The notes below the pieces were generated by a model. It was not told the origin of the DNA and searched no databases. It saw only the letters and a list, made by a program, of their open reading frames with translations. 64,000 bases of DNA from Neoceratodus forsteri (lineage: Eukaryota > Chordata > Ceratodontiformes > Ceratodontidae): the NCBI GenBank assembly GCA_016271365.2, contig CM057456.1:608039501-608103500 (forward strand), in the 5' to 3' direction. Both the position numbers and the translations under genes were made by a program. Positions 31,418-43,400 of this stretch are shown here, in pieces (the stretch's first letter is position 1; each line of letters starts with the position of its first letter).

Positions 31418-33020
31418 GTTTATTTATTTATTTATTTAAGCGTTTACCAGGAAGGCACACTGAGCAGTCAACTGCTCGATTCCAGATGCGTCCTGGGGGA
31501 AGGGGTAACATAGATAACAGTTGAAGACAGCATAGACAAGTTAAATATAGCATGATACAATAATTACATAGTGTAGGCCTCTAACAATATTGGTCCCTGA
31601 GAAAGACAAAGTAGAGCGGGAGAACAATAGTTAGTCACAGGTTAAATTGCATTACTAAGTGCGGACATGCACAGACATTCCACACAGTGACTGAGAAACA
31701 CCTAAACACATGCGCAGGACAGAGCGAAATGAGCTTGGAGCATGGAGTTAAGGTGTGAGAGGGAGGAAAAGTGACGAACATGTGTTGGGAGGGAGTTCCA
31801 CAATGTAGGAATGCGGTAGCTGAATGCTGCCTGACCGACGGTAGTAGACTGGTGTGGGACAGCTAGGGACTGAGAGTCCGAGTTTCTGAGAGAGAGTATG
31901 CATGGATGCAGGGGTTGGTTAGGGCATTGGTGAGGTAGGAGGGGAGTCGCTGGGACCAATACTTGGCTGGGATCTTGGCATAATGGGACTGTCTACGATT
32001 GTCTAGAGAGGTGAGGTTCATAGATTGATATAGGGCACAGTGGAGAGTGGAGTATGGACAGTCCAGGATGAAATGACAGAATGAGTGGAAAAGGGGGTCC
32101 AGTCTGGCTAAGGAGGACTTAGGGCCAGCACAGTAGACTATGTCCGTGTAGTCGAGAACAGGGAGGATCTTTATTAGCACAATGGCCACCCTGGCAGGTT
32201 GGGGGATACTGTCACAATTCCGATAAAGTGCACCAAGCCTGGGGTGCAGTTTCTTGAGTAAGGAGTTGATGTGTGTGGAAAAATTGAGGTGCTGGTCAAG
32301 CCAGACGCTGAGGTATCTGTAGGAGGTGCAGGACTCCAGGGGGGACCCTTCCAGGGTGTGGCATATGATCGGGGAGGAGAGCATAGAAATTTTTTTGCCT
32401 CATGCCAAAGGTTAGTGAGACTGTTTTCTTGGCATTGAGGAGGAGGTGATTTGAGCATAGCCAGTGCTGGACCGAGATAAAGTCTTGCTGCAGTCTGGTC
32501 GTAACCTCTGTGGACGATGGGCCAGATACATACAGCAAAGTGTCGTCTGCATACATGTGGATGGAGGTGTGTGGACAGGCAGAGGGCAGGTCATTCAGGA
32601 AGACTGAGAACAGGAGGGGGCTTCGGACAGAGCCTTGCAGTACCCCTATGGTGATTGGGAGGGGTTCCGAGGTGGAAGAACTGATATGGACGGCTTGGGA
32701 TCTGCCAGTGAGGTACAGTGGAACCAGGATGTGGCCCAGTTGGAAAGACCAGCATTGGTGAGTTTGGCCAGAAGGAGAGAGTGTGACACTGTATCAAATG
32801 CCTTAGCCAGGTCGATGAAGATGGCAGCTGTGGCCAGCATCCATCCTAGTGAGGATGTAGTCGGTGATCCTGAGAAGGGAGGTAGTGGTGGAGTGGGATT
32901 TCCTAAAACCAGACTGGTAGGGGAAAAAACGAGGAGGAATTCAGAAAGGACAGTAGGCCACCACATGGTCCTGAGTAGCGTGTTACACCAGTCAGAGGAT
33001 ATGGACATCAACAGCCTTTC
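31418..33020 (-). mobile_element. Rex1-type LINE inserted in the L1 spacer
   Basis: A minus-strand, 5'-truncated Rex1 of 1.6 kb. On its sense strand the 3' end is a TAAATAAATAAATAAA tail (plus-strand TTTATTTATTTA at 31418-31438). The 3' UTR (31440-31690) is shared with the Rex1 at 5185. The flanks on both sides are plus-strand L1 spacer or unassigned DNA, so it is younger than the L1. Confidence 0.8.
31702..33011 (-). pseudogene. Rex1 ORF2 remnant, catalytic YADD retained
   Basis: Sense-strand order: AAIFIDLAKAFDTVSHSLLL (motif A, about 32830-32770), a degenerate G(V/I)..GS block, HMYADDTLLYVSG (about 32560-32515, catalytic aspartates intact), QHWLCSNHLLLNAKKTVSL (about 32470-32415), SYRYLSVWLDQHLNFSTHIN (about 32325-32265, the Rex1 FKYLGLWLD-type block) and ILPVLDYTDIVYCAGPKSSL (about 32170-32110). 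AAFSYRIPTLWNSLPTHV (about 31840-31785) is near the C-terminus. Only a few frameshifts separate these, making this younger than the copy at 8.2-11.1 kb. The endonuclease is missing through 5' truncation. Confidence 0.85.
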
Positions 33021-33500
33021 TTCTCAGTAGCAATACAAGGGCATGGAAGGCAAATATGGATGGCAGCTGGCCCCCCTCACCTTCCTTGTACTCGCTTGGT
33101 ACTACTGAGATGCCATGACAGACCTGTGCATGAGGGTAACTGCCTCCCACGATCAGGCTTCCTTCTAGGATATTGCACAGCAGATGCTCTTCCACACCCC
33201 CTGGTAACTTATCTTTGGCAACCTGTTCAATAACCTCCCATCAAGAGACGGTCAAAGATGGGACTCATCACACCTTATTGACCACCTGGGGAGGTGGACT
33301 GTGTGTGGTGACCGGAGTGCCTCTTTTGGTATCTTCACAGTTTCTGTGTGAGTGTGGCCTAAGTGCCTTCCTTGCTGACAACAATGTCAGCTACTGGTAT
33401 GCCTCTACCAAGTGGAAATACTCTTTCAGTATTCCATTAATTTTTGTTTGTATTCCTTTCTTGCCCAATAGGGCAGCATACACCGCTGAGAACATTACAT
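33021..33500. other. Unassigned segment between Rex1 and CR1 insertions
   Basis: The segment probably contains L1 inter-ORF spacer, but I find no motif that proves it. No coding domain is recognised. The plus-strand frame 33173-33505 has no family resemblance. Confidence 0.35.
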
Positions 33501-33619
33501 ACTAACATACTAGATGCCAGCAGAGTAGGCCTATTGGTCTATCAAGTCTGCTAATGCTTCAGCACCCTGATTGGATAGTGTAGCCCTCTATCTGTCTCCT
33601 TCCACTGTTACTCCATCCC

Positions 33620-36430
33620 CCCAGTCCTGCCCTCCCCCCCCGGGCAAACCAGCCTCTGCTTCACCCCTTGCCTATACCTGTCCCACCCTCTCTTGAATCC
33701 CTCCACCGTAGCTTCTGTACCAGTTCCCCGGGCAGCACATTCCATAGTTCCACCACTCTCTCGGTGAAGTACCTCCTCCTCCCCCCACCCAATCCTACCA
33801 CCCTCAGTCTTCCAACTATGTCCTCTGGTAATTCCACCCTCCTTCAGTTGAAAGATCCTACCCTGGCTTACCTTATTTACTCCCATGAGGTACTTGAAGA
33901 CCTCAATCATGTCCTCTCGGTCCCTCCTCTGCTCCAGCAAGAACAGGTTGAGCTCCCCTAGTCGTTCCTCATATGTCATATACTCCAGGCCCCAGATCAT
34001 TCTGGTTGCTCTCCTCTGAACCCTCTCCAGGAGTTGAATGTCCCTTCTTAGGTGCTGCCTCCAGAACTGCACACAATACTCAAGATGTGGTCTAACCAGG
34101 CTGTTGAACAGTGGCAAAATCACCTCCCTGTTCCTTGAGGTAATCCCCCTAGTGATGCATCCCAGCATCCTATTTGACCTGACCACAGCCTTCCTGCACT
34201 GCTCTGAATTATTCATATTAACATCCACTAAGACTCCTATGTCTCTTTCCCCTGCCGTGGCCTGCAGCTCACCCCCCCAGGTTGTACACATAGTTGGGGT
34301 TTTCCAGCCCTAGGTGTAGCACCTTGCACTTGGAGGAGTTAAATTTCAATTTCCAGGTGCAGGACCACCTATCCAGAGTATCTAGGTCCTCTTGCTGGGC
34401 CAATCTCCCCTCCTCCCTCTCCACCACCACCCCCAGCATAAAGTCATCCACAAAGAGACTCATTTCATACTCGATACCTTCCCTGACATGAGAGATGTAG
34501 GCGTTAAACAGGAGTGGCCCCAGGACTGATCCCTGTGGGACCCCCACATATGACCTCCCTAGGAGACGAGACCTCCACTCCGACCACTACCCGCTGAATG
34601 TGACCTGAAAGCCAATTTCCAATCCACCTAACCATCAATGGGCCAACCCCCATCCCCCCCAGCTTCTCCCTTAGGCCAATATGAGGTTCCCGAATCAAAT
34701 GCCTTGCTGAAGTCCAGGAACAGTACATCCACTGGTCTCCCCTGTTGAGTGCTGATGTCACCCACTCATAGAACTCTACAAGGTTTGTTTGACACAATCT
34801 ACCTGGCACAAACCCATGCTGCCGGTCATCCAGGTAACCCATCTCCTCCAAGAAACCTCCCAGCCTTTCCTTAAGTATGATCTCCATTACCTTCCCCCGA
34901 CCGACGTCAAACTGGCAGGTCTATAGTTTCCTGGCTCTTCTCTCGATCCCCCTTTATGGATGGGCACAACATGCATCTACTTCCAATCCCTTGGCACCCC
35001 CAGTCTGGAGCAACAAGTTAAAGAGATCCACCAATGGCACAGCCAAAACATCTGCCAACTCCCTCAGTACTCTGGGATGAATAGCATCAGGCCCCGGAGA
35101 TTTATCCTTTTTTAAGGACTTGGCCTACCTCCCCCAGCGGCTTGTTCTTTAGCAGGTATCCCAATAGTCAGGTCTGCTACACCTTCTTTGTCCTTCAATC
35201 CCTTTTTTGGAAGTTCCCCAGCCTCCTCCCTAGTGAACACTGAGGTAAAGTACTCATTCAGTACCTCCGCCTGCTCTCCAGACCCTTCCACCCAACCCCC
35301 AGTTGTCCTCAACCTACTGAGCTGGCCCTTGACCTTCCTGCACTCACCAATATACCTAAAGAACCCATTTTCCCCAACCCATATCCCCTGCACCAGCTTC
35401 TGCTCTTTCCAGGCCTTTGTCCCCGTCACCACTCTGGTGACTTTCCTGGTTACAAGGCGAAAGTTTTCTCTACCCCTCTCTCCTCTCATTTTTTTGTACC
35501 TACTGTAGGCAGCCTTCTTCTCCCTTACCACCTCCTGGACCTCCTTGGTCCACCAGCATGGTTTACAAGACCTACCGGCTTGCGCTTCACTCTTGCACAG
35601 GTCCTGGTGGCCTCCTGTAGCCCCCGCTTTATGATCTCCCACCTACCTTCCACATACAAACCTGGTTTTATCTCCCGCAAATGCCCCTTGAGAATTTCCA
35701 CCATGTTCTGAAAGTCCACCCCCTAAAATCAACCATCACTGTCCTTGAATGATCTCTCCCCCCCCCCCCGAGTTTAAGCTGAAACCAGACTGTGTTGTGG
35801 TCACTCCCAGCCAGGGGTTCTTCCACAACCAGATCTCATAGAAGATCCCCATCTGCTAAAACCACATCCAGGATATGAAATTCCCTCATTGGGTCCATCA
35901 CCTGCTGATTGAAGAACGTGTCCAGGAAGCCATTCAGCAGCTTCTGCTCCCTGGTTACAGTGGACGTCATAGTAACCCAATCAGTAGCTGGCATATTAAG
36001 GTCCCCCATCAGCAACACTCCTTCCCCTTCCAGTCCACACTGCCCTTAATGTTAACCAAAGGCAATCCTCAGGTCCTCTGCTAGTTGTGGGGCTATGCAC
36101 CACCCCAACTTGATCTTCCCTCCCATGGGGGTTCGCAAGGTGAGCCATAGGGCCTCCACATTGCCCTCTGCTTCCTCCACTCTCATAATCTTGATGTTAT
36201 CCCTAATGAACATTGCTACTCCTCCCCCTCTGCCCACCTTTCTGTCCTTCCTTAGCACAAGATACCCACTCAGATTAAGGTCCCAGTCATGGACAGGGGT
36301 GGCTCAAGTTTCAGTGACCACTGTTACATCCACCCCATCCTCAAACAACGTGGCCTGGAGCGCACGCATTTTATTCCCCAGGCTCCTGGCATTTATTAAA
36401 GCCACCCTCCAACCCTTGTCCTTACCCCTC
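33620..36430 (-). pseudogene. CR1 ORF2 (endonuclease, reverse transcriptase)
   Basis: Sense order: VALINARSLGNKMRALQA (about 36400-36350), VLRKDRKVGRGGGVAMFIRD (about 36260-36200), MLLMGDLNMPATDW (about 36018-35975), a .DPMREFHILDVVLADG block (about 35900-35850), KPCWWTKEVQEVVREKKAAY (about 35560-35510), FFRYIGECRKVKGQLSRLR (about 35375-35320) and VLNEYFTSVFTREEAG (about 35265-35220). Then AIHPRVLRELADVLA (about 35085-35045), GNYRP.SLTSVGG (about 34930), RQHGFVPGRLCQTNLVEFYE (about 34825-34770), GVPQGSVLGPLLFNAYI (about 34545-34495), catalytic FVDDF (about 34455), REVILPLFNSLVRPHLEYCV (about 34140-34080) and QRRATRMIWGLEYMTYEERL (about 34025-33965). FVDD instead of FADD is shared with the CR1 at 5758-8188. 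Frameshifts occur near 34890, 34600 and 33800. Confidence 0.85.
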
Positions 36431-36576
36431 TTTACCAAATCCTCCCCAGATCTTTCATACGTCCACCCACACTTCTCCCCTAGGGTACCATCTGTCCCCC
36501 CCTCTATGGGGTTGCAGGCCAGTCCTACTGGTGGTATGGATGGCCCGATCAGCTCAGCAGTGCCCCATTCCCCCCT

Positions 36577-37774
36577 TCACAAGTTTAAACCCCATCTAGC
36601 CTGAATGAAATCCATCATCCCCCGTTTGAGAACTTCCATCCCTATCGGATTTAGGTGAAGCCTGTCCCGAGCATACAGTCCCTTGTCTTCCCAACCCCCC
36701 CAGTCTCCCAACACCCCAATCCCCTGTGCTTCACCCCACTGCCCAAGCCAGTCATTAATCTCCCTGATCTTCTGTTTGTTCTCCACAGTGGCCCTTAGCA
36801 CTGGCAGGATTTCCGAGAAGGAGACTATGCATCCATTGTCATGACAGACCCTGGCCAGTTCTTGGAACCTTGCCTGAATTTCCAGCACACTATTCCCCTC
36901 AATATCATTTGTTCCCAGATGCATCAGGGTCCTCCACAGTCCCTCACCAGCTCATATACCATGAACTTCGCCCTATGCACAGTCAGACCAGAAATACCCA
37001 CTACCTTAACTGGACTGGATTTTCCCTCACCCTGCCCTGCCCAATGAATACCCCTGATCATGGAGTCCCCCAATAGGAGAACCTTAGTGTCCCCCTTGAT
37101 CTTTTGTGCACCTCCTTTTTGGACTCCCCCACCAGCCCCCGTTACCTCCCCCCTTCTCGAGACCACTTCCCCTTGGCTTCTTCTCAGACCCTCTACAAGA
37201 GCCCCTACGTACGGTACTCCTCTTGTTGCACCTTTATAACTAAGTTCCCCAGGTCTCCGGGTTAGCCTCCACCCCACCTCCCTAACCTCAGTTGAGCCTT
37301 TTCTCCAACCTCCTCCCCCTTCCAGCTCCACCTCTCCAGTCCCCCAACACAGCATTCCCATCACTCGCCCCTCCTACCTCCTCCCTTTCCTCTTGCCCCT
37401 TCCATGCCCACCTGCAGGTCCCCTTACCTTTGGGCCTTTCTCTGGTATCATCTCTCTCCTCAAAGGATGCCCGTCCCCGTCCAATCTCTTCTCCTTTCTC
37501 ACTGGGTTGACTCACAGCCCTCCGCACCTTCCCCTCTGCTGGTTCCCCCTCCCCTTCTTTGGCGGCAGTTTGCCCTCTCCCTGCTTGCAGCATACTTATT
37601 TGAATTACATTGATGCCCACCCTCGTCAGATTCACCGTATCCCTCTCCTCCACCCTCCTTTTCCTCCTCTACCCCCCTCACCAAGTCCTCTCCAACCAAC
37701 TTACTCAAGGGCTCAAATTTATTATAGCACTCAAAGCCAACCTCCTTTTTTTGTCCTGATTGTCCGCTATCCAT
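36577..37774 (-). pseudogene. CR1 ORF1 with SGNH (GDSL-type) esterase domain
   Basis: ORF1 of CR1-clade elements often carries an SGNH hydrolase (esterase) domain, and here its blocks are visible. The start is MDSGQSGQKK (37774). A low-complexity, charged N-terminal part contains NKFEPLSKLV. Block I is KVLLLGDSMIRGIHWAG (about 37100-37045, nucleophile serine in GDS). Block III is MHLGTNDIEGN (about 36924-36890, GxND intact). Block V is ARDRLHLNPIGMEVL (about 36680-36635, catalytic Asp and His spaced DxxH). All expected catalytic residues are therefore present. A single frame change near 36925, between GGP and MHLGTND, and another near 37320 disrupt the reading frame. I see no PHD-type cysteine cluster. 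A host lipase is excluded by the ORF2 directly downstream. Confidence 0.85.
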
Positions 37775-37965
37775 TAACGCAGTTTATAACCCCTGGTTCG
37801 AATGGGGGTACTATAGTTCCTTATCTGGATATTGTGGTATACTGTTTATGTATCATTTACAAGTGTGGATTATTTGCTTGTTGGGTGAGTGGTGAGGTAG
37901 GGGTTTGGGTGGAGGGGACAAGGACAGTATTTACTTCTTTATCTGGTGCACTTACTAACCTTCCC

Positions 37966-40900
37966 ATGACAATGTCTTCATCTGATACTTTAAAGATAGT
38001 GTCATAAAATGCTAGGGGCTTGAACTGTCAAGTGAAATGTTGGAAAGTGCTATTGAAAGTAAAACAATTGCACTGTGACACAGCACTGATACAGGAGTCG
38101 CACTAGACAGAGAAAAAGGCCTTTCACATTTGCTGCTTGTGGGTGGGCAATGCCTACCATGGCACGCACACCTCTTAATGTAGAGGAGTAGCAGTACTTT
38201 GTAAGAAGGGGCTTGAATTAGGCATCCATAAGGTATCCAGAGACTGGGAGAGCAGATGGGTAATTATAGAAGGGACCTTTTAGGGATCACCCATTGTCTT
38301 GACCAGTATATATGGACCTAATAACCCTAAGACCGCATTCTTTGACTCAGTACTGGCTGAACTCCCTGGCACTCCCACAGGTATAATTATAAGGGGTGAC
38401 CTAAACATTGCCCTCCACCCAGAGATCAACAGAACTGGGACACATACCAGACAGGAGGCCCAGGTGGTGGCACAAGTACACCAGTCATATAATTGTGCTG
38501 ATCTGAGAGATTGCTGGAGGGCACTAAATCTGCACAATACAGACTTTACACATTACTCCTCTGTGCTTGACTCTTATAGTCAGTTAGATGTAATATTCAG
38601 TTCTGAACAATTGCTTCCTTTGATATGGGGGATATAGGGGTAACCTTAGGAAGTATCATGATTTTAGCCCATGCTCTGGTACTCATGTTACTGACATGGA
38701 GTGCACGACTAGGGCCCAGAAATAAGTGGATTATGAACACCCTGCTCCTTCAAGAGCCAACATTCTGTGAGTAGCTTAAACAAGAGCTGCTAACTTATTT
38801 CTAACTTAATAAGACCCAGAGACCGTCCCCAGCACCCAGTCGGAGGCTGTGAGGGCTGTGACACAAGGTATCATTTGGCATGTCGCTAAACTGAAAAAAG
38901 AAAGGGACATGGCCATGAGACAAAGAGTAAAAAAAATCACCCTATTTGAGTTAATCCTCTAGAACTACCCTGAAGGAAAACATCCCTCCTTCACCAAATC
39001 ACTAAACTCAGATGGGAAATGGAGGATACTTTCCAGCATGTCACTGAATAAACTCTCTTTTGCCTCCAACAAAAGTTTTAGGAGGCACGACAGCAGTCAG
39101 GGAAACTCCTGGCCCAAAGACTGAGCAAGAGAGACAGAAAAATATATACCCTCCATTACCACAGACAGTGAAGACATGGTCACCTTCCCCACTCTGATTG
39201 ACAAAGAGTTTCAGAGATACTATCTCACACTATATACCTCAGAGGCCTACCCCTTGCGGCGGCAGATCGTGGACTTCTATGGGGATGTCAGCCTCCCTCA
39301 ACCCCCCCCACCTCTGTAATAGCACTTCAGCTGCCTAGCTCAACCTCAGAAGTTATAAAAACCATCATGAGCATGTCCCTGGGGAAGTCACCAGGTTAGG
39401 GTGGCTTTCCCAGTGACTTCCATGCAGTCTTTCCAGAGATCCTGGCACCTAGACTATCAATAGTATTTAATAAGGCCTGAGACACAGGTAGTCTCCTTCC
39501 CTCCTTTCTACAGACACTAATTACTTTGATCCCTAAGAAGGGAAAAGGCAGTTCTTGGTGTTCCCTATTTCAGTCCATCTCCCTTATTAACCTGGATGCT
39601 AAGATCTTTGCTAAGGTGCCGGCCCAGCAGATGGAGGAGCTGATGGGCGGGCTGATTCATTTTCATCAGTTAGGTTTTGTCCAAGGGAGACAAGGCACAG
39701 ACAGGATGAGATGAATCCTGGACCTACTCTGGAAAGTCAGAAGCAGCTCTGCACCCACTGCCACCCTTTCACTAGATGCTGAAAAGTCTCTGATAAGGTG
39801 GAGTGGGTGTATTCGTTTGAAACCATGCTATGACTAGGTTTAGGTTTTCTAACAAATTCATTTCATTGGTGTAACTCATTTACAATAACCCTACTGCCTC
39901 TGTGCTCACTAACTTGGTAATATCACCACCATTTCCCCTGGGAAGAGGAACATGGCAAGGGTGCCTTCTTTCTCCCTTGCTTTGATTACTGGCAGTGGAA
40001 CCCTTGGCCCCAAAAATAAGGGCAACTTCTAGTTTCTCAGGCATCCTTGTGGGGAATACAGCCCATAAACTGTCACTGTTCATAAACATTACCTTATTTT
40101 TCATGGACATCCCCAACTCCCTAATGGCCCTGACCGAGCTGATCCGAAAGTATTCAGCTCTTCAGGATACATGCTGAATGGGACCAAGTCTCAAGTCATG
40201 CCACTGAATACTGCATGTATCCAAACACTGTTCCAGAGATACCCTTTCCAAAGGGCCCCAACTGAGGTGACATATCTAGGGATCTAACTCTGACCTACAT
40301 TAACAGCAACAGTAGACACAAATACCCACACTGTGCCTGGAAAACTCGAAAAGGATATTTCTAGGTGGGACCATGCTTTCCATATGGGCAAAGTAAACAC
40401 TCTTAAACTAACACTCCTTCCCAAACTATAGTATCTATTATCCAACCATCTCCGAAAGATTCCCAACTCTTTCTACATGTCTGTAAACTCCAAAATATCT
40501 TCCTTTATCTTGGTGGGGGAAGTAAGAAGCCCAAAATCAAAATGCAGTTTCTGCAAACCCACTGGAACCAAGGGAGCTTTGCTTTGACTAATTAAATGCA
40601 GCTCTATGATGGAATTCTTATGCACCAAGCCATCTATTGCTATAGACCAGACTTAGGCAGTCACCCTCCAAGATGGCTTCATCTAGAACAGTGTCAAGGG
40701 CAAGTGTCTGAAGCCCTTATTTTCCATAAGTGGGACCTCCAGACTAAAGCCTCCCCCTGCTCAAAACATACCAAAAGGACTGGACAAAATATGCCAGAAC
40801 AGTTTATCATTAGACCTCTAGTGCCAAGAAGGGTGGTGTGGCAGGGGTCCCAAGAGATGGGGTGAGGGGCTCAAGAAACAAATGGATGAGGGTGTCCAGT
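37966..40900 (+). pseudogene. L1 ORF2, endonuclease and reverse transcriptase part
   Basis: From the ATG at 37966: SDTLKIVS.NARGLN (endonuclease start), CDTALIQESH (about 38077), RGVAVLCKKGLELGIHKVSR (about 38185), VLTSIYGPNNPKTAFFDSVL (about 38295), GIIIRGDLNIALHPEINRTG (about 38385-38445), SYSQLDVIFSSEQLL (about 38575). After a decayed linker: SISLINLDAKIFAKVPAQQM (about 39575-39635), LIHFHQLGFVQGRQGTDRMR (about 39650-39712), then GTRQGC-like GRGTWQGCLLSPLL and AVEPLAPKIRA (about 39940-40030). The catalytic box reads FINITLFF (about 40075-40100) in place of F(A/V)DD(I/T). Stops are frequent. The frame becomes unrecognisable between about 40835 and 40930, where an inserted block begins. Confidence 0.85.
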
Positions 40901-42127
40901 TTAGGCCTTGTGCCCAAAGTTTGTGCCCATGTAATAGAAACCCCGAACCTTTCTGGTAACAGCATCAGGTTCTCTAGTATCCCAAAGCCTGGGCTCTGTT
41001 TCAACATACTTCCCTCTGTCTCTCTTCCTTGGTGTCCCACTGCCTGCAGCACCTGTGGACCCCCCCCTCCCCAGGCAGCATGAGGACAGGTGAGCCATGG
41101 GCTGGAACTGCTGTCCAAGCCCAACGCATGGGCTTGATTCAAATTAGGAACCATTGTGTCTCAAACTTGGGGTTCTAACATTGGAACCCTGAACATAAAT
41201 TAAGGGGCAAAGCTGACAGCAGTAGGACCAGTGAGGGAGAAGGCATGGAGAGCGATGGAGACCATAAAAGGAGGCTTACCCCGGGTTGAGGCAGATCCCA
41301 TCAGCTCTGCTTGGTGCTTCCCCTCTGGTCCAGTTCATTGGTGGCAGTGGATGGTGGGGTCAGTGCAGTGGTTCAGGCCAGTGGTCTGTGTTCGACGGTA
41401 GATTAGGCAACCATGGTGTGGGCTTTGTTTTGCCTTGTTTGTTTTTTAATTTAAGTAAAGTGAAGCAGTCCCTCATTGGTGGTTTCAGTGAGCTGCTTCT
41501 AGTTCAAGCCAAGGTGCAACAGAGCAGCACCAAAACAAAGACACAGCAGTGTGAAGGATAATTGGGAGCAGAGAAGGAGAATCAGGGATACAGCAGCAAC
41601 AGCCAGTGGGGACCACCCACCTCCATCTCTCCTCAGTCAGCAGCACCAACTTCCAATAATCCTCCTCCTCCTCCAGTACTTCAGTCCAGGCTGGGGTAGT
41701 GAGTCAGCGGCAGCACCACTGGGCAGGTGCTAACCACCAAAAGACTAGTTTTATTACAGCAGGGCAAATGGCTGAGGCCATGAGGGGCTGCAAGGTTCCA
41801 GAAAAGTGACCAACCAGAGGGCAGAGCAAGGGATGGGTTAGCCCTATGAGGCACCCCTCTGCAGCACTATTTTTTTTTTCCTCTCTTTCCTCTCTCCTCT
41901 ATTAATTAAATCAATCATGCCAAGTGGCCCCTTTCAGAGTGGCCAAGACTGCATAAGTGGGTGGGAACTCCCACTTCCAAACCTCTCATAGTGGCAGCCA
42001 CAGCCCTTTTCCCCAGGCATGGGATCAGAACCAACTGGGCCCTAGCAAGATTGCTCATAGGGTGGGATGTGCAGAACCCCTGTAGCCCATTCAGGGGATT
42101 GGACATTAGGGTACACTGAAGTGGCTA

Positions 42128-42580
42128 CTGAAATGTTAATCCTGTGTTGTGCTCATTTACATACTGAACTGCCAATATTGTGATTTGCCCCATTTGCACT
42201 GAACTGTCGATATTGTGCTTTGCCCTTTGACTACTAAACTGTTAATCCTTTGTTGTGCCCTGTTGCACTGAACTTCCAATGTTGTGCTTTGCCCTTTGAC
42301 TACTGAACTGTTAATCCTGTGTTGTGCCCTATTGCACTGAACTGCCAATCTTGTGCTTTGCCCTATAGCAGCAGAACTGCTGATGCTGTACTTTGCCCTA
42401 TTGCAAATGAACTGCCAGTACTAAATTTGCAGCCAAAGTGAACTGTTTACCCTGTGTTGTGCCCCCCCCCCCACCCCCACACACACACACTGCATAACAA
42501 ACTGTCCATACTGTGCTTTGTCACCATGGTGAACTGCCAGACTTGTGTTGTGCCTAACTGCAAAGGAACTGTGTAACCTT
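42128..42580 (+). repeat. Minisatellite, about 36-bp half-unit, about 12 copies
   Basis: The basic unit has the form ACTGAACTGCCAATNTTGTG then YTTTGCCCTNTTGC. In the middle of the array two unit types alternate: one with CCAAT.TTGTGCTTTGCCC, the other with TTAATCCTGTGTTGTGCCC. This gives a higher-order repeat of about 72 bp. A C-rich tract and a short (CA)n run interrupt it near 42465-42490. Confidence 0.85.
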
Positions 42581-43281
42581 CCTCATAGTGGACTACAAAG
42601 TGGACGGCTGTCCCAGCTAGAGTTAGGGGACCAGTTAGGACAGGCCCCTTCAGCTACTCATCTTTGCTGCATTCCTATCCCAATAAGGAAGTGAAGTAAG
42701 TCTAGTAGCGACCCTGGCTGAACAGTTGAGCGCTCCAACGTGTAGTGTGGTAGGAATTTTCTTGTTTCAGGAATGCTGAAAGTGGCAATACAGGGACGAC
42801 AAAAGTGGCAAGACTGGGAATGCTGAAAGTGGCAAGACTGAAACCCAGATTACAATTTTTTTTGTGTGTTCGGTGTGACCCTGATCTGTGGTCTGCAGCA
42901 ACTTCCCTACTGACCTCCAGACAGTCTGGTGAAAAGAAACCCTACCTTCTTCTTTATTGAGCAACGGTCTGCTATGACCTCCTACTAATATAAGAATCTT
43001 GCACTGCCTCTGGCCTGGCAGTCTATTATGACCTTTCCTGGACAATTGAAACCTCAGTTCTAGGGATGAGGAGCTTCCTATATTGGTCCCCTCTGTTGAA
43101 AGTAGTGCCTCTTGTTCCTTCTGGAAGTGCTTGTCTTCCTCCCACTCTGGTGCATTTGTTCCCTTGAAAGACCCTTCTTGTGCACCACATTGTTTGAAAG
43201 TCAACTAGCAGTTCATCCTTTACAGCTGTAATGAAGGTCAACCAGACCAATACTTTCAGTAACCCCTGGCCAGGGCTATAC

Positions 43282-43400
43282 AGCTTTAGAATTCTTTACC
43301 ATTGCAATAGAGCTTTAGAATTGTTTACCATTGTTACGGAGCTTTAGAATTGTTTGTCATTGCCAATAGAACCTTAGAATCTTTGCAAACTCACGGAGTT
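43282..43400 (+). repeat. About 30-bp tandem repeat, four copies
   Basis: AGCTTTAGAATTGTTTACCA then TTGCAATAG recurs with starts near 43282, 43311, 43341 and 43370. The last copies are diverged and fade into a CATAGAATC-rich tail. Confidence 0.75.

Larger units (their letters stand above)
33505..37790 (-). mobile_element. Nearly full-length CR1 LINE with esterase ORF1, inserted in L1
   Basis: A 4.3-kb minus-strand CR1 with both ORFs. The 3' UTR at 33505-33600 (sense: GCAGACTTGATAGACCAATA then GGCCTACTCTGCTGGC) matches the CR1 at 20045-23190. ORF2 occupies about 36430-33620 and ORF1 37774-36577, separated by about 150 bp. The 5' end lies near 37790, where plus-strand L1 spacer starts. L1 ORF2 begins only about 170 bp further on, so the CR1 landed just in front of it. 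Frameshifts are scattered but domain order is complete. Confidence 0.85.

Noticed and set aside
36577..37364. Host GDSL lipase gene
   Set aside because: The SGNH domain is followed by a CR1 ORF2 on the same strand with CR1 3' UTR; it is retrotransposon ORF1.
37393..38007. 204-codon plus-strand frame
   Set aside because: It is antisense to CR1 ORF1 for most of its length and crosses the CR1/L1 boundary; only its last 14 codons are the genuine start of L1 ORF2.
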